A DNA stretch of 64,000 nt from Moniliella sp. 'wahieum' (Eukaryota; Basidiomycota; Moniliellomycetes; Moniliellales; Moniliellaceae), in assembly GCA_003971905.1 (NCBI GenBank), contig RSEE01000004.1:806001-870000 (forward strand). The letters run 5' to 3'. The position numbers were made by a program, and so were the translations under genes. This document shows positions 34,150 through 45,240 of the stretch, one piece after another (the stretch's first letter is position 1; every line of letters starts with the position of its first letter). Below the pieces are notes generated by a model. That model searched no databases. It had not been told where the DNA came from and worked only from the letters and a program-made list of their open reading frames with translations.

Positions 34150-34535
34150 GGTGGGCCCGATAATCGATGATAAACGATAAAACGTTAAACACGTTAAACG
34201 TTAACGTTAAACCCTTACTCAGTACTCACATCTGATGCATGTGATGAATGAATGATCAATGATTAATCGATTGCCAATGTTTCAATTACTGCTCCTAAGG
34301 CCTAAGGCCTAAGGCCTAAAGCTAGCTCCTGCAGCTTACTATCGCTTCGCGATCGTCGATCGGACATCGAATATTAATACCCGACTGGGAAACTTGAAGC
34401 TTCACTCAGTACTCAGAGCTTCACCAGCTGTCAGTGACTAGTGGTGACTAGACCTCTGACGTTCTGGAACTGAGGTATGCTGGGATCAGACTGAGCGCTG
34501 AGCCTCAGCAGCCTCAGGCTGAGGCTTGAGGTGCT
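34150..34535. repeat. Palindromic-word tract (ACGTTAAC, CCTAAGG, GATCAATG)
   Basis: Runs of CGATAAACGATAAAACG, AAACGTTAAACGTTAACG, four CCTAAGG units in a row (34298-34318), TCGCGATCGTCGATCG, and CTCAGCAGCCTCAGGCTGAG. It has no coding sense. Confidence 0.65.
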
Positions 34536-35734
34536 GGGGCAAAACAGCTGTTGGGGGAACACAGCGAATGGGTACGAACTCAACAACGATCTCTCTTCGT
34601 GGCCGAACAGATGCACAAGGGAAAAGTGATGCTTTACCACAGGTTATACCACCCACCTTTTGAGTACATACTCTCGATTGCCACACGCATTTTTAAACAA
34701 TATAATGAGAGGCAACTGGCGGCGTTTTGCATTGCACATGAGCGACAGAGAGGCTATAGAGCCAAGATTGCTGGGCCATCCACAGGAAGAGAGCAAGGAA
34801 AGAAAAGCACCGAAGGGATTCAGTGGCTTTTTTGGAAACCTGTGTATGTCATCATGTCATATGTCCACATGTCATGATGTATAGAAACCAGAGATGACGG
34901 GTTCAGGCCCACCTGGTCATACATAGTCACCAGGTTTGTTGGAGCCTCATCATTTGTTCTAGACCTTGTTCTTCCTTTGCCTATGATATGATCCCCTTTC
35001 TTTTCTCTGTGTGATTCAGCTCGCCTGTTATCTTCTCCGAGGTGGATATATCATCGCCTCCTTTGTCCTCAATGATATGATTATGTGTGTGTTGCATTGC
35101 ACATGAGCGCTGAGCTAGTACAGAGGCTAGAGAAATATTCCCGCGCCCTTCCTGAAGGAGTAGTATTGGAAAGAATGAACCGGAAAACGACCCGAACTTG
35201 GGCTACCACGCAGCGCCACTACACCAGTGTAGCCCCATACATGATCACAAAGTCCGCGGAGCGCACCCGACACACCCTGCCACACCCCAACGATGCGGAA
35301 CACACACGAAAGGACTGGGTTAAGCTCCGTGCACAGCACTCGGTACGAGGATTCTGTTGGCCTACGCTCATTTTGGAGTGCGTACTCAGTAACCTCTCTG
35401 AGTGAGAATATCTTTTGACTGAGTATTAAACCAACTACAAGAGTAACCTCAGGAGGTCAGGCCCTCAGGCTTCAGGTTAAACGTTAATGCCTCGGAAGTA
35501 CTCGCGTATACTGTTGAAACAGTAGGTTACGCGACTGGCATAGTTTGGCTGATCTCACTGGCTTACTTCCCATTTCCATTTCTCCGTTCCGAAGGTCTCG
35601 CTCCTTCCCTGTTCTTCCGCTCTCACCGTGTCCTCTGCTCTTGCTTCTTCCCCACGAGCGATTGCTACATCCCTTGGCCTAGTCCCGACTCTGGTCTACC
35701 TCGCCTTGGCCCCGAGAGACTGTGACAGCGACGG

Positions 35735-35970
35735 TTGGCCGGTTACCGGTTACGCGCGGTTACGCGTTAAGTGTTACGCGTTACGCGTTTTAATTACGAG
35801 TCCTAAGGTTTCAGGTTTCAGATCTCAGACCTCGGCGCTACCGTGTGACTGGTTGCTACCTGAGGTTCAGGCCTGTGAGCCTGATCGATGATCATCGATC
35901 ATCGATCAATGCTCGATTGCCAGCGCTTCAGGCTGAAGCTCTGACGCGTGGCGCGTGACGCGTGACGGTT
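35735..35970. repeat. Palindromic-word tract (ACGCGTTA, ATCGATCATCGATCA)
   Basis: GGTTACGCGTTAAGTGTTAC and TTACGCGTTACGCG at 35757-35790, ATGATCATCGATCATCGATC at 35888-35907, and GGCGCGTGACGCGTGACGG at 35950-35968. Confidence 0.65.
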
Positions 35971-37482
35971 AAGTTGCGGGCTCTGCGGTCAGACATTGCC
36001 CCGGCGTGTCTCGTATTCATCCTCGCTGTCACAATCATCATCTCTCCATGCCATACTGCATACCCGGCCATACGAGCCCAAGCCCCATTTTCTCAACTCG
36101 ACAACACACTCACTCACAGTACGCCCAATATTCAAAACATGTTCGACGTCCTCAGGCTGAGTCTTGAGCGCCTGAGCCTAGGCCGTAGGCGTCGACGTCC
36201 TCGATCCTCCAACACGTGTATAGTATTGAGTCTCGGAACAGTCTCGGCACCCATATTCGTATGCTTATTGGTATAAATATAATCGGTACGCGGTGCCGAC
36301 TGTAAACCAGCGTTCCGCACAGCTTTTTAGTGTGGCATGTTTGGCATGGATACTATCGTTGACATGTCTGTGTGGCAAGTATGCCACAGAGGTCACATGC
36401 TCATAATATCCGAGAGATACTTGATGCACTCCGAGATCTGAGATCTGTGATCACACTGTCACATGCCCTGTCGCACGACGGGTGTGATGTGAACGGGTGG
36501 ACAGCCTTGGACAGCTGACCAATGCCTGGCTCAATATATAGCTTCCTTCCTGAGGCCTGATTATCGATTATCCATTAATGCAGGCTACTATGTCAAGCTC
36601 GCAAGTCAGAATGATTCATGAGCATCGAGTCTCTCACAGTGTCCACACTGGTGCACTCATACTCATCAGTACCATCAGTCGTGCGCTCACATTAAATAGT
36701 CACAAGATTGATGATATTGATGCGGGGTTGCCTGTGACATGTGCATGTGATGGTCATGCACATGGTTGCTCTTGGGTGTTTAGGTAGCGCAGGCTGAGCG
36801 CATCTAAAAGATCTTGCTGGTTACCGGTCACCGATCATGCATCATGCATCATGGACGGTTCGGGCTGTATTGCAGTCTCGATCTCACCCCCGAAAAAACA
36901 GGAACCGAAGCCCTCGTCCGCCAGATGAGACGTCACATGCACATGTCACATGTCACAGTCACGCGTCACACAGCTGAGAAAAGTGCGGACCCGCCGGCTT
37001 GGCAAAAGCTGTGGTATGCAGCACTACCAGAATACGTCCGAGCGATGGAGACACCGAGGATCTAAGAGTGGAGGGTTTTGTCACTTATTCATGCTTACCG
37101 CTTAATCCTACCCGCATGGCATAGCACTTGATTGAATACAGTACACATGTGATCTACTTCCAGTTTTTGCCGAACGCGCCGCACGTACACAAAAAATGCG
37201 AGTCTTGTGTTATAGTATGTCTGAGCTACCATTCACTGAGTACTGATGGTTACTATGGTGATAATCGGTAACCTCTACCGATTCTTGTTCTATGTTGATC
37301 GCCAATGCCAAGGGGCCGGGAGGAGCGCTCTGGAGTGGGGACACGCAAAATTCATCATGGACTGAACCCTCTCCACACATCAGGCCCGGTTTTCTTATTT
37401 GCGAGCATACAAGACGCAGCGTTCCTTCTTCTTCTGGCCCACCACCGCGTCTCTTCACTAATACCCGCAACTACTGTACTCC

Positions 37483-39020
37483 ATGCAACTCTTCTCCGCG
37501 TTGCGAGGAACGTCTGAAAAGACCAGCGAAAAGACTGACAAGGCCAAAAAGCATGCCGATGATCCCATGGACGGTCCAGTGTCCGAAAGGGGGTATAAGA
37601 AGCTCGTGACGCCAGATGAGCTCAAAGCAATTACGCCATTTGCCTTTACTAACGATTCATCTAACGATCTCGGCCGTTCTTATTCTGATCGTCTGCCCTA
37701 CATCGAGGGACTTCGAGGCCTTATTGCCTTCGAGGTTTGCTTATGGTCCTTCTTCCGCATCCTCGCCCCGGGTATGCATTTCACCCCCCCCCCCCCTTAT
37801 TTTGGGGCCGTCACTGACTCGTGTTTCCAATAGCCATTGCCGCTGATACGGACGAGTTCAACGTCCGGCCAGCACCCTTTCTTGATCACGCGCCTCAATG
37901 GCATAGCAGGGTACGCAAGGTTTGTCAGCCCTTGCTATGGGACGGCAGCCTGCAGGCGACTTTTTTCTTTCTCATATCCGCTCGTGTCAACGTCCACACG
38001 TTCATCGAGCGCCGTAACAACACCTCCGTTGCTGGTGCTGCCTTTCGCCGTCCTATTCGCATCTACTTCCCTCTTGTGATCGCCTTGGCTTGCGTGACCA
38101 TCATGTCATCTCAGAATGCGTTTAGTACCGCGGAATCTCTGGCTGGCGAAATGGAAAACACTTTTGCGCCCCGGCGGCCAAATGGACAAGCGTACTCACC
38201 TTCTTGGACTCGTTCACCGCTTACGTCTTTGACAATACGAACGCCATCCATACGGTTCCCATGGATTTCTTCCCGCCTCGCGGTGTAATCTGGACTGTTA
38301 CTCGAAACTTTATTCAGACCTACTCGCTTTACCCATTCGCCATTCTCCTTCCCTTCATTCGCGGATGGCCCAAGCTCTATTTTGGGTTTATTCTTTGGCT
38401 TTGGTCCTGGTGGCTTGGGAACTTTTCTTACTACACTCTGAGCGGGCTCTTTTTAGCTGAAGCGGTCGTAGTATACGATCTTGGTTCGCTCACTACCAAA
38501 AAGGTGTTCAAAGTTGTGCCTGTTTGGACTATCCCGGTTTTTTGGCTATGTGTCGGAGTGACGCTCAAGTATGTGTTTGGTGATGCTTTCCCGGACCATC
38601 GAAACGAATGGGTCGTCCATGACGACTCGCAGACGGGGTTGCTCAAGACTGGTTTAATCCCTCGGCAACTGGGTACCTCGCATTGACGACTGGTTTGTTG
38701 CAGCAAATGCGTTGGTCCTTTTGGAGATGTTCAGTTGGGCACGTTTCCTCTTTGCCAAGAACCCCGTTCTCCGTTTCCTAGGCGGATATCATACTCTCTC
38801 TTCCTCGTCGAGGGTGCAATTTTCCAATCTCTTGGTCCCCTCATTTGGAAGCACATGGTCTTCTGGCCACCAAACCGGCTCAGCCGCAATGATTGCAGCT
38901 CAATTCTTTGCCTGTGTCCCGCTCGCCATTGCTGTTGCCACGATCTTTCATATTGTGGTCGAGATGCCCACCGACCGATTTGCCCGATGGGCCTACATTT
39001 GGATTACCAAGGAAGATTGA
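37483..39020 (+). CDS. Acyltransferase-3 family membrane protein
   Basis: Members of this family transfer acyl groups, usually to sugars or polysaccharides, with about ten membrane helices. ATG 37483 gives MQLFSALRGTSEKTSEKTDK. The family opening YIEGLRGLIAFEVCLWSFFR is at about 37699-37758. An intron at 37772-37833 (donor GTATGC, acceptor CAATAG) contains a 13-C run. Further family segments are LDHAPQW, LLWDGSLQATFFFLISARV, FIERRN, AGAAFRRPIRIYFPLVIALA, FPPRGVIWTVTRNFIQTY, and a last helix region ending IFHIVVEMPTDRFARWAYIW. The stop is at 39020. Frame breaks are near 38150-38200, 38690 and 38800-38850. The His often found after the GLRG motif in bacterial members is not seen; Ser stands near that place, as I recall for related fungal proteins, so activity is unproven. 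Confidence 0.82.
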
Positions 39021-40813
39021 CGCGTGCATATTAGGCCGTGCGTCTTCTGCGTGCGGACCACTAGTACACGCATCTAATACACACACTCTCAACCGTAGAG
39101 ATCCCTTACTACTACGCACACATAGTCGTCATCAATGGGTACACCTTCTGTTGGGTCCTGACCCTCGGTCCTATGCTCCTAATGGTGAAGTAATGTTACT
39201 TTCTTCATTTTTCGTCTTCCATATCGGCATATATCCATTCCCAATGGACTTGTGCATATTACGGTTGTTAGTTTTCCTGAATGTGGCATCGACTTTTTCA
39301 GTATAATGTTGTCTCTACGAACTGGTTTTTCTCATCAATATAGCCAGTGCTCTTAGCTTGTCTCTCTCTCTCTTTATTATGTGGACAGATGGCAAATGAG
39401 CATCACATCCGTATAGTGATGACGGCTCTGTATGGGAAAAAAAAGAGTGGAAGCGAGAGTGAAGCTACTAGTGAGGCCCTTTTCACAACACATAGTATCT
39501 TGGTTGGGGTTTGGCGGCATTATCGTACCAAGTAACACACGCCAGATGAACGGGTCGGTTTAGGTGTAGCGTTTCCCTGTCCCATCCTTAAGCTCTGTCG
39601 ATGATATGGATGCAGTACAGGGGTAGTGACGATGCGGAGAGGGGAAGAGTTGGATTTTTTGATGTGGCCCGCGGCGAGTGTGACGGTGCGGTGGAGGCCT
39701 GAGCGGGCTTAGAGATCTGACGGCAAATCACATCTGCTATTAGATGCACACAGCTATCCCATGAAGTGTTTGTCACATGTCAGTACTCAGTCTACGTACT
39801 CAGTGTTATCCGTCCTTTGAACAAGAGCAATGCATCATAGCCATTCTATATTCTACCACACGGTTACGGATGAGATATATTCCGGTTACCCATTTAACCG
39901 ATTTTTTGCATGTTAAAAGTCAGGACTCCACGGTCCTTAGTAACTACTAGTAACTACTAGTGACTAGTTAGTCATGCTGCCTGCTATCTGTCACACACAA
40001 GACTTCCTACGCGTCAGATTATGTTGGGTTCCCGTCCCTATTCCATAGCCACAAAACAGCAAACAACACATTTAGCCGTTCCGCGGGCCGGGGGGGACGA
40101 AGAGCCCATTCTTCAGTTGGCTCACCGGTCGTCCCCCTTGGCCAAAATCATGGCCCGCCGTCATGGCAATTGAAGGGAGCTTCGCCGAGTACGTCTGTAT
40201 GTATCCAACACATTCTGTGAGTTGTGAGTTGTGAGTACAGTAGAGTGTACTTTAGGATACTGAGTACTGAGTACTGACAATTGGTGATAATACTATGTGT
40301 CTCCAGGCCCCAGGTCAGAGCTTCCAAGCTTCAAGCTTCTCAAGCTTCACGCGTTGCTACACTAGTGACAATTTAGCGTCTACTAATACTAGCTAGTGCT
40401 AGAAGTAATGACCACCAAGTACTAATCAAAAGTCGTCAAACGCACCGGCTCTCATAGATCATATATCACAAATATGTCCCAGAAGTCAGGGTCTCGGTTC
40501 CGCGAATTTCGCCGCAGACAGGCAACGGAGGTGGAACAACGAACTGATGGAAAGGAATGGCTCGAATGGGAATAAGACGCAGGATTTGTTGAGGAGGACG
40601 ACAAGAAGTCTTTGTAAGGTCTATCCGACAGACAATGAAACAGAGAGTATACCGATCGTCAGCGCCCCATCTACACGTTTGTTTAGATGACAACATCAAA
40701 CTAAGCGGAGGGTTGTGAGCAGTAGCCAAAATGTAGCGAGGAAGATGCTGTCGAGGCATTGTCACGGGCCGACACAGCCAGGGGGATCACCCGGGTTCTT
40801 GGGGTACAATCTC
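39021..40813. other. Intergenic, repeat-containing
   Basis: Holds the R1 copy C (39542-39630), ACTACTAGTAACTACTAGTG words at 39940-39975, GAGTACTGAGTACTGA words at 40255-40280, and CAAGCTTCAAGCTTCTCAAG at 40325-40350. No gene supported. Confidence 0.45.
39542..39630. repeat. Dispersed repeat family R1, copy C
   Basis: Contains GATGAACGGGTCGGTTTAGG, identical to copy A apart from flanks, then GTAGCGTTTCCCTGTCCC, CCTTAAGCTCTGTCGATGAT and ATGGATGCAGTA. The closest partners are 17310-17392 and 31880-31940. Confidence 0.72.
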
Positions 40814-41344
40814 TTAGGAGACGGAAGAACGACTCACGGTAGTTTCCGGCTTGTGGTAGTTGGTGAATCTGAGCGGCGCTATAAGGAGGAGGAGAAGCCT
40901 TTGGGAGGGCGACTGCACGTGTGGCAAGGCTGCGTCTACACCGGCTTGGGCCGTAGTAAGGAGCCTGAAGCCTCCGGGGCTTAGGGACGGGAGGAGGCAG
41001 AGGTGGACATACACTGCCTCACCTGTTGAGACTGGATAGAGACTATTAGAAATCGAAACGCGGCCGAAGGGGGCTCGCGCAACTGGACTGATGGAGTGCT
41101 GGAGGACGAGGTCGAAAGAAGAGTCGAGAGCTACCAAAAGAGGAGGCTGCCTGTACTGGATCAATCGTCTGGAAAACGGGCAGGAGTCGGACAGGATAGG
41201 CGGGGAAAGGACGAGAATGTTGACTGTGATCCTCCGGCTCCCAGTCGGTAGACCAGGTTCGCCTCGGTTCCATCGGCTTCCACGCTGGGAGTGTCCCGGC
41301 GTATCACTGTCCCTGCGCCCTGCGTTCTCTCCTGTGTGCCTCAC
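40814..41344 (-). CDS. Weak candidate for a Pro/Ser-rich spliced gene
   Basis: Minus-strand frames here are Ser/Pro-rich. A segment reading ALPKASPPPYSAAQIHQLPQ (about 40900) ends in a clean GTGAGT donor, and another segment (SISPVARAPFGRVSISN, about 41070) lies upstream. No domain or certain start. It may be non-coding. Confidence 0.22.
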   Translation of the reverse strand: MRHTGENAGRRDSDTPGHSQRGSRWNRGEPGLPTGSRRITVNILVLSPPILSDSCPFSRRLIQYRQPPLLVALDSSFDLVLQHSISPVARAPFGRVSISNSLYPVSTGEAVYVHLCLLPSLSPGGFRLLTTAQAGVDAALPHVQSPSQRLLLLLIAPLRFTNYHKPETTVSRSSVS

Positions 41345-42254
41345 TGGTCCTGTGTCTAGTCCGGCCTCGATATAGATATGCCTCTGTACCCAGATCCAAC
41401 TCTGGCTCTAATCCATCACCTTCTCCTCATCCTTCTGCCCCTCCGGCTCCCTAATAGGTCAACAAGAATGGAGGGTGGGGAAAAGGATCCCCACCGACCA
41501 GGGGTACAGAGGCTAAATCAAAGGGGGAAATGGACACAAGAGGGGGGTGTAGAAAAGAAGACACGTCAAAAGAGGGGTTGGTCGCGACCGAAAAAGGAAA
41601 GGGCGACGGACGTCGCAAAGATACTGAATACTTGTGATGGCCTCATTTAGGCCAACCGACTTAGACTTGGGCGGGGGGAGACTACTGTCGCGCGTACGCC
41701 TGGCTACTCGGGCCACCGTACATGGTGCAACCAACCACGTCAACTTGGTTCTGCTTGGGGGCGCGCTTCACTGAGCATGTGCAGAGCTGAGGCGGGCCTT
41801 AGCTTGGGTCAGACCATCCTGGATCCGAAGCGGCCGCAACACGCACAGTGCACAATATGCGAGGAGATGTCTGAGGAAAAAACCTTTGTATGTGTTATTG
41901 AGTTCCCTTTTAGGGAGAGTGGACACTGAAGGCCCAGCAATACCCTCGAGCAAACACTGAAGATGCCGAACCAACGCTAGACGAGAGTGCAATGATGCAT
42001 ATGGGAAAATCCTAGCACAGCCAACACACGTATTAGCCAACCCACACAGAGAGCGAGATCCCACAGCCTATGATCCCTCCGTTACCTCAGAGAATGCTAG
42101 ACGTGTTTGGTAGTCTCTGACAACACATCGCCTACATTTGTCAAGGACATGCTCCCAACAATAGTGGATAGGAGCAGCTCATAGCCCAGGAGCAGCAGTT
42201 CTATCACCCATGTGGTGACCAACCCTCCACGATTCCCGTTTCTTATGATCTCCT
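41345..42254. other. Intergenic, nothing supported
   Basis: No frame, RNA gene or repeat that I can defend, apart from the approach to the R1 copy D. Confidence 0.4.
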
Positions 42255-42400
42255 GGCGATTCCCCTGGCTCCTTAAGTGGGATTAGCGCTACCAAAAGCA
42301 GCACAAGTAAGATGAAGGGGTCGCTTTAGGGGTACGTTTCTCTGTATCAGCCTTAAACTCTGACAATGATGGTATGGATTGCAGAATATAGATAGAGGAT
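42255..42400. repeat. Dispersed repeat family R1, copy D
   Basis: Matches copy A over a longer stretch: GATTCCCCTGGCTCCTTA, TTAGCGCTACCAAAAGCAGC, GATGAAGGGGTCGCTTTAGG, then a diverged core CCTTAAACTCTGACAATGAT. It carries an insertion relative to the other copies (ATGATGGTATGGATTGCAG). Confidence 0.7.
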
Positions 42401-42768
42401 TTTATCTAATAGAGATGGAGTTGGGGCGTCACATGTCACATAATGCAGCGTCACAAAATCATGTCTTCACTGCATGAGCGGACGTCGGGAAAACCATCAC
42501 ATCAGCGCAATGTCACACACACTGCGATGCCATGTATTGTAGTCCTTTTGGCAGAGACCGTTGGGCATCTCTATTCTCTCCCATGTCATTGGCAGAGCTT
42601 AAGGTTGTTGGGACACAGAAACGCTGCGCCTAATCCGCATCCAGCGGATGGGTGATAAAACGTCTCCAGCGTGGAATGGTGGAAGGTGTAGAAGGTAGAA
42701 TATGTGTGGTTACGGTGGCGACACGACAAAGGCGGGGTGAAAAATTAAAATTTGTTAGATGACCACAT

Positions 42769-42956
42769 CACCCAAAAAGCTGTATAAAGTTCCTTCAACA
42801 GTTTTGGATAGTGGCCACATGAGGTTGAGCGTTTTGGCCCAAGAGGTCAAGCACTTGGTAATCACCCAAAAATGCGTATAAAGTGCCTTCAAGAGTTTTG
42901 GTACTGTGGCCACATGAGATTAAGCGTTTTGGCCCAAGAGGTCAAGCACTTGACCC
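42769..42956. repeat. Direct tandem duplication, 94-bp unit, two copies
   Basis: Unit 1 (42769-42862) and unit 2 (42863-42956) both run CACCCAAAAA, GTATAAAGT, CCTTCAA.AGTTTTGG, TGTGGCCACATGAG or a close form, and TTTTGGCCCAAGAGGTCAAG, ending CACTTG. Differences are scattered single bases. After unit 2 the words GGCCAC, AAGCGCTTGGCCC and GGGCCAAACGCTTA continue in shuffled, partly inverted form to 43020. Confidence 0.85.
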
Positions 42957-43329
42957 ACCTGAGGTCAACCGGTTTGGCCACATGCGCTCAAGCGCTTGGC
43001 CCAAATGGGCCAAACGCTTAGCTGTTGATTGGATGCGTGCTTGTAGGCTTTCTAACCGGCTGGCTGATGGGGCTGGCATCGATCCAGAACTACTAGATTT
43101 ACACAGGCAGAGGGTAGGTATTTTTTAGGTATAGAATGCATTCGAAGATCGCTGGGAAGCGATGACACGGCAACCACGGTAGGTGTGACGTCAGGCGGAA
43201 GCGGAAGCACCACAACATAGTAGAGCAGCGAGCGGTACAGAAAGTGGCAGTTAGTGTGGGGGACGTGCGCACTAGGGGAAGCTGGCCAAGTGTGCAGCAG
43301 CATAGGGTTAGCGAGAGACACAGAAGATG

Positions 43330-44000
43330 TGCGACGGACTCACGGGTCAGGCGATCAAGACGGCCAGTAGCGGGGCAAGCGGGATGAAGTCGGAATGCAC
43401 ATGGTAGGGCGAACAAGGTCAGGAACAGCGTTGGCATATAACAGAGGGACGTCGTACGACGCGCGAAACAGGTCAGATGAGTTGAGGCGAACAAGGCGAG
43501 ACGAACCAACCGTGGGATTCCGTGCATACAGCAGCTGGGCCAGACAGTGTCAGTGGGGCAGGACACTCCAAGCGCGAAGTACGGAGGACGTACGATAGCA
43601 AGGCAGACCAGCCAAGCGAGAGGACCTGAGGCGAGGGCAAAATGGAACCAGACGGACAAGGCCGTAGGTGAGCGAAACGGTGCATGCACGTCATGCATGC
43701 GACCCACAAGGTCAGCAGAAGTGTGGGGAATGCGGAGGGAAGCGGGCACGTACGATGGCTCTGCGGGATCAGGTGAAACGAGGGCAAGATGGTCTGCAGG
43801 GGGGAGTCTGTGTACGCGGGGTCAGCAACAGAGCGCTGGTGAGGAAAAGAACACATACGACAAAAGCAAGCATGCAGACAGTCTGAGGGGGACGGGGAGG
43901 AGAGGCACAGGGGGGCGTCCAACAGCGATACTGACGAGGCGAGGAGGGCAGAGTGCGGCGGGAGGGGGAGAATAGAGACGTACGGCAGCAATGCAGACCA
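43330..44000. repeat. Degenerate long-unit tandem repeat
   Basis: The phrases ACGTACGAT (43596, 43751 and variants at 43449, 43853, 43980), GGTCAG followed by purines (43418, 43470, 43710, 43820) and GAGGGCAA.ATGG (43635, 43782) recur in the same order at roughly 100-160 bp spacing. The plus strand is purine-rich. Long minus-strand frames (up to 233 codons) across it are Cys/Leu/Ser-rich and shift between copies, so I do not call a protein. Confidence 0.45.
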
Positions 44001-44239
44001 GGCGCGGAGAACCGAGCGATGGAGGCCGGATGAGGACGGCGGGCAGTAAGCAGTGCAGGCAGCAACGATGGTGATGTTGGTGGCCAGGGGAAGAAGATGG
44101 TGCTGTTGCGCGTGGCACAGGGATACTGGTTGCGGGCGCAATGAGAGGGGCGGTGGTGAGGAGACAGGATGCAACCACAGAGGAGCAGGAGGTTAAAAAG
44201 AGGCGCGTGTGGCGCAGCCAATCTGTGCGCACAGGCCAT

Positions 44240-44296
44240 CTGGGCTACGCCAGGGGCCCTATAGGCAATCCTGGGCCACACCAGGGGCCTATAGGT
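44240..44296. repeat. Short tandem repeat, about 28-bp unit, two copies
   Basis: CTGGGCTACGCCAGGGGCCC followed by TATAGGCAAT is repeated as CTGGGCCACACCAGGGGCC then TATAGG. Confidence 0.75.
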
Positions 44297-44418
44297 AAGC
44301 TTTATATCTGTCTAACGCGCGCACCACTAGCGGCCCCCTGCAGCAGCGTTCGGAGGGTCTAATCATCAATCAGAGCGCTCTTTTGAGTTTGCCTATTTGC
44401 GACTTGCTGTAGTACTGT

Positions 44419-44661
44419 TGTCTGTTGCGACGGTGACTAGTTACTACTAATGCCTTCACCGAACGCGGCGCATTTGCAGCTTCTCTAGCCCGAGCCTCCG
44501 CGGGCTCCGAAGACTGGTGATGCGCGCGTACCCGAGAGTAAGCCAACGACTAGTAGCCTTGTCCAGTAGCCCTCGTCCTGCTTCCTATCTCGCCCGCAAT
44601 CGATCGCCTACGCTACTGTCCCAAACGCTTCAGCATCCATTGCGGTCTCCATAGCCGGGTG
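44419..44661. repeat. Dispersed repeat R2, copy 1
   Basis: Closely similar to 49528-49772: both begin TGTTGCGACGGTGACT, share CCTCCGCGGGCTCCGA or a close form, GATGCGCGCGTACC, GTAAGCCAACGACTAGTAGCC, TCGCCCGCAATCGATCGCCT and ACGCTACTGTCC, and end CTTCAGCATCCATT.CGGTCT. Confidence 0.85.
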
Positions 44662-45240
44662 AATCGCTATACAGGTCACGATTATCCTCACTGAGCTATC
44701 TAGTGACGAGTGACTAGTGACCTACGGTGTTACATCAAAAGTCAAGGCGATAGCCCCTGGTCGAGGTCAAGGAGCTCCGATGTTGTAACCATTCCATTTA
44801 GCTTTTGTGTTGGCTTTGTCCATGATCTCCGCATCCCTAAGGTATTATAAGCCTCTGTTGCTCTTTCATGCACCTTGTATTAAGCATGTCGTGGCTGTGG
44901 CGTATTCGACCACCACACTGCCAACACTATAGTGCTACCACATCACCCATCAGGGTGGCCATCTGGACTGCGCCACTCTCATCTTCAGATAGGGGATGAC
45001 GAATGTAATACGCCTTGGAAGGGCATCAAAGAAGCGGGAGAGAGCGTGCGTCTCTGGGAGAGGGGCAGTTTTAAGGTTAGAGGGGACAAGGTTTAAAAGG
45101 TTAGGGGGGCCGTGATCGTCTGCCGGACCTGTGACAAAAAAGCACCCACCAATGCATATCATATGTACAACCCATCTCGCCCATCCTTTTACCAAGTCGC
45201 CACCGCCATGTTTCGACATCGGCTCACACAAATGCCGACC

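Larger units (their letters stand above)
33749..37482. other. Long divergent intergenic region, repeat-rich
   Basis: Separates the GT2 and acyltransferase genes, which point away from each other. It contains two dense palindromic-word tracts (listed separately), a shared phrase TTGCATTGCACATGAGCG at about 34728 and 35090, and GATCAT / TCACATGTCACA words at 36400-36990. Frames of 60-108 codons here are not convincing genes. Confidence 0.5.

Noticed and set aside
35085-35405. 106-codon plus-strand frame as a gene
   Set aside because: No domain, lies in repeat-rich DNA and includes the recurring TTGCATTGCACATGAGCG phrase at its start.
43099-44281. Long minus-strand frames (up to 233 codons) as protein genes
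   Set aside because: They are Cys/Leu/Ser/His-rich without any domain, overlap each other in different frames and follow the repeat structure of the purine-rich plus strand.
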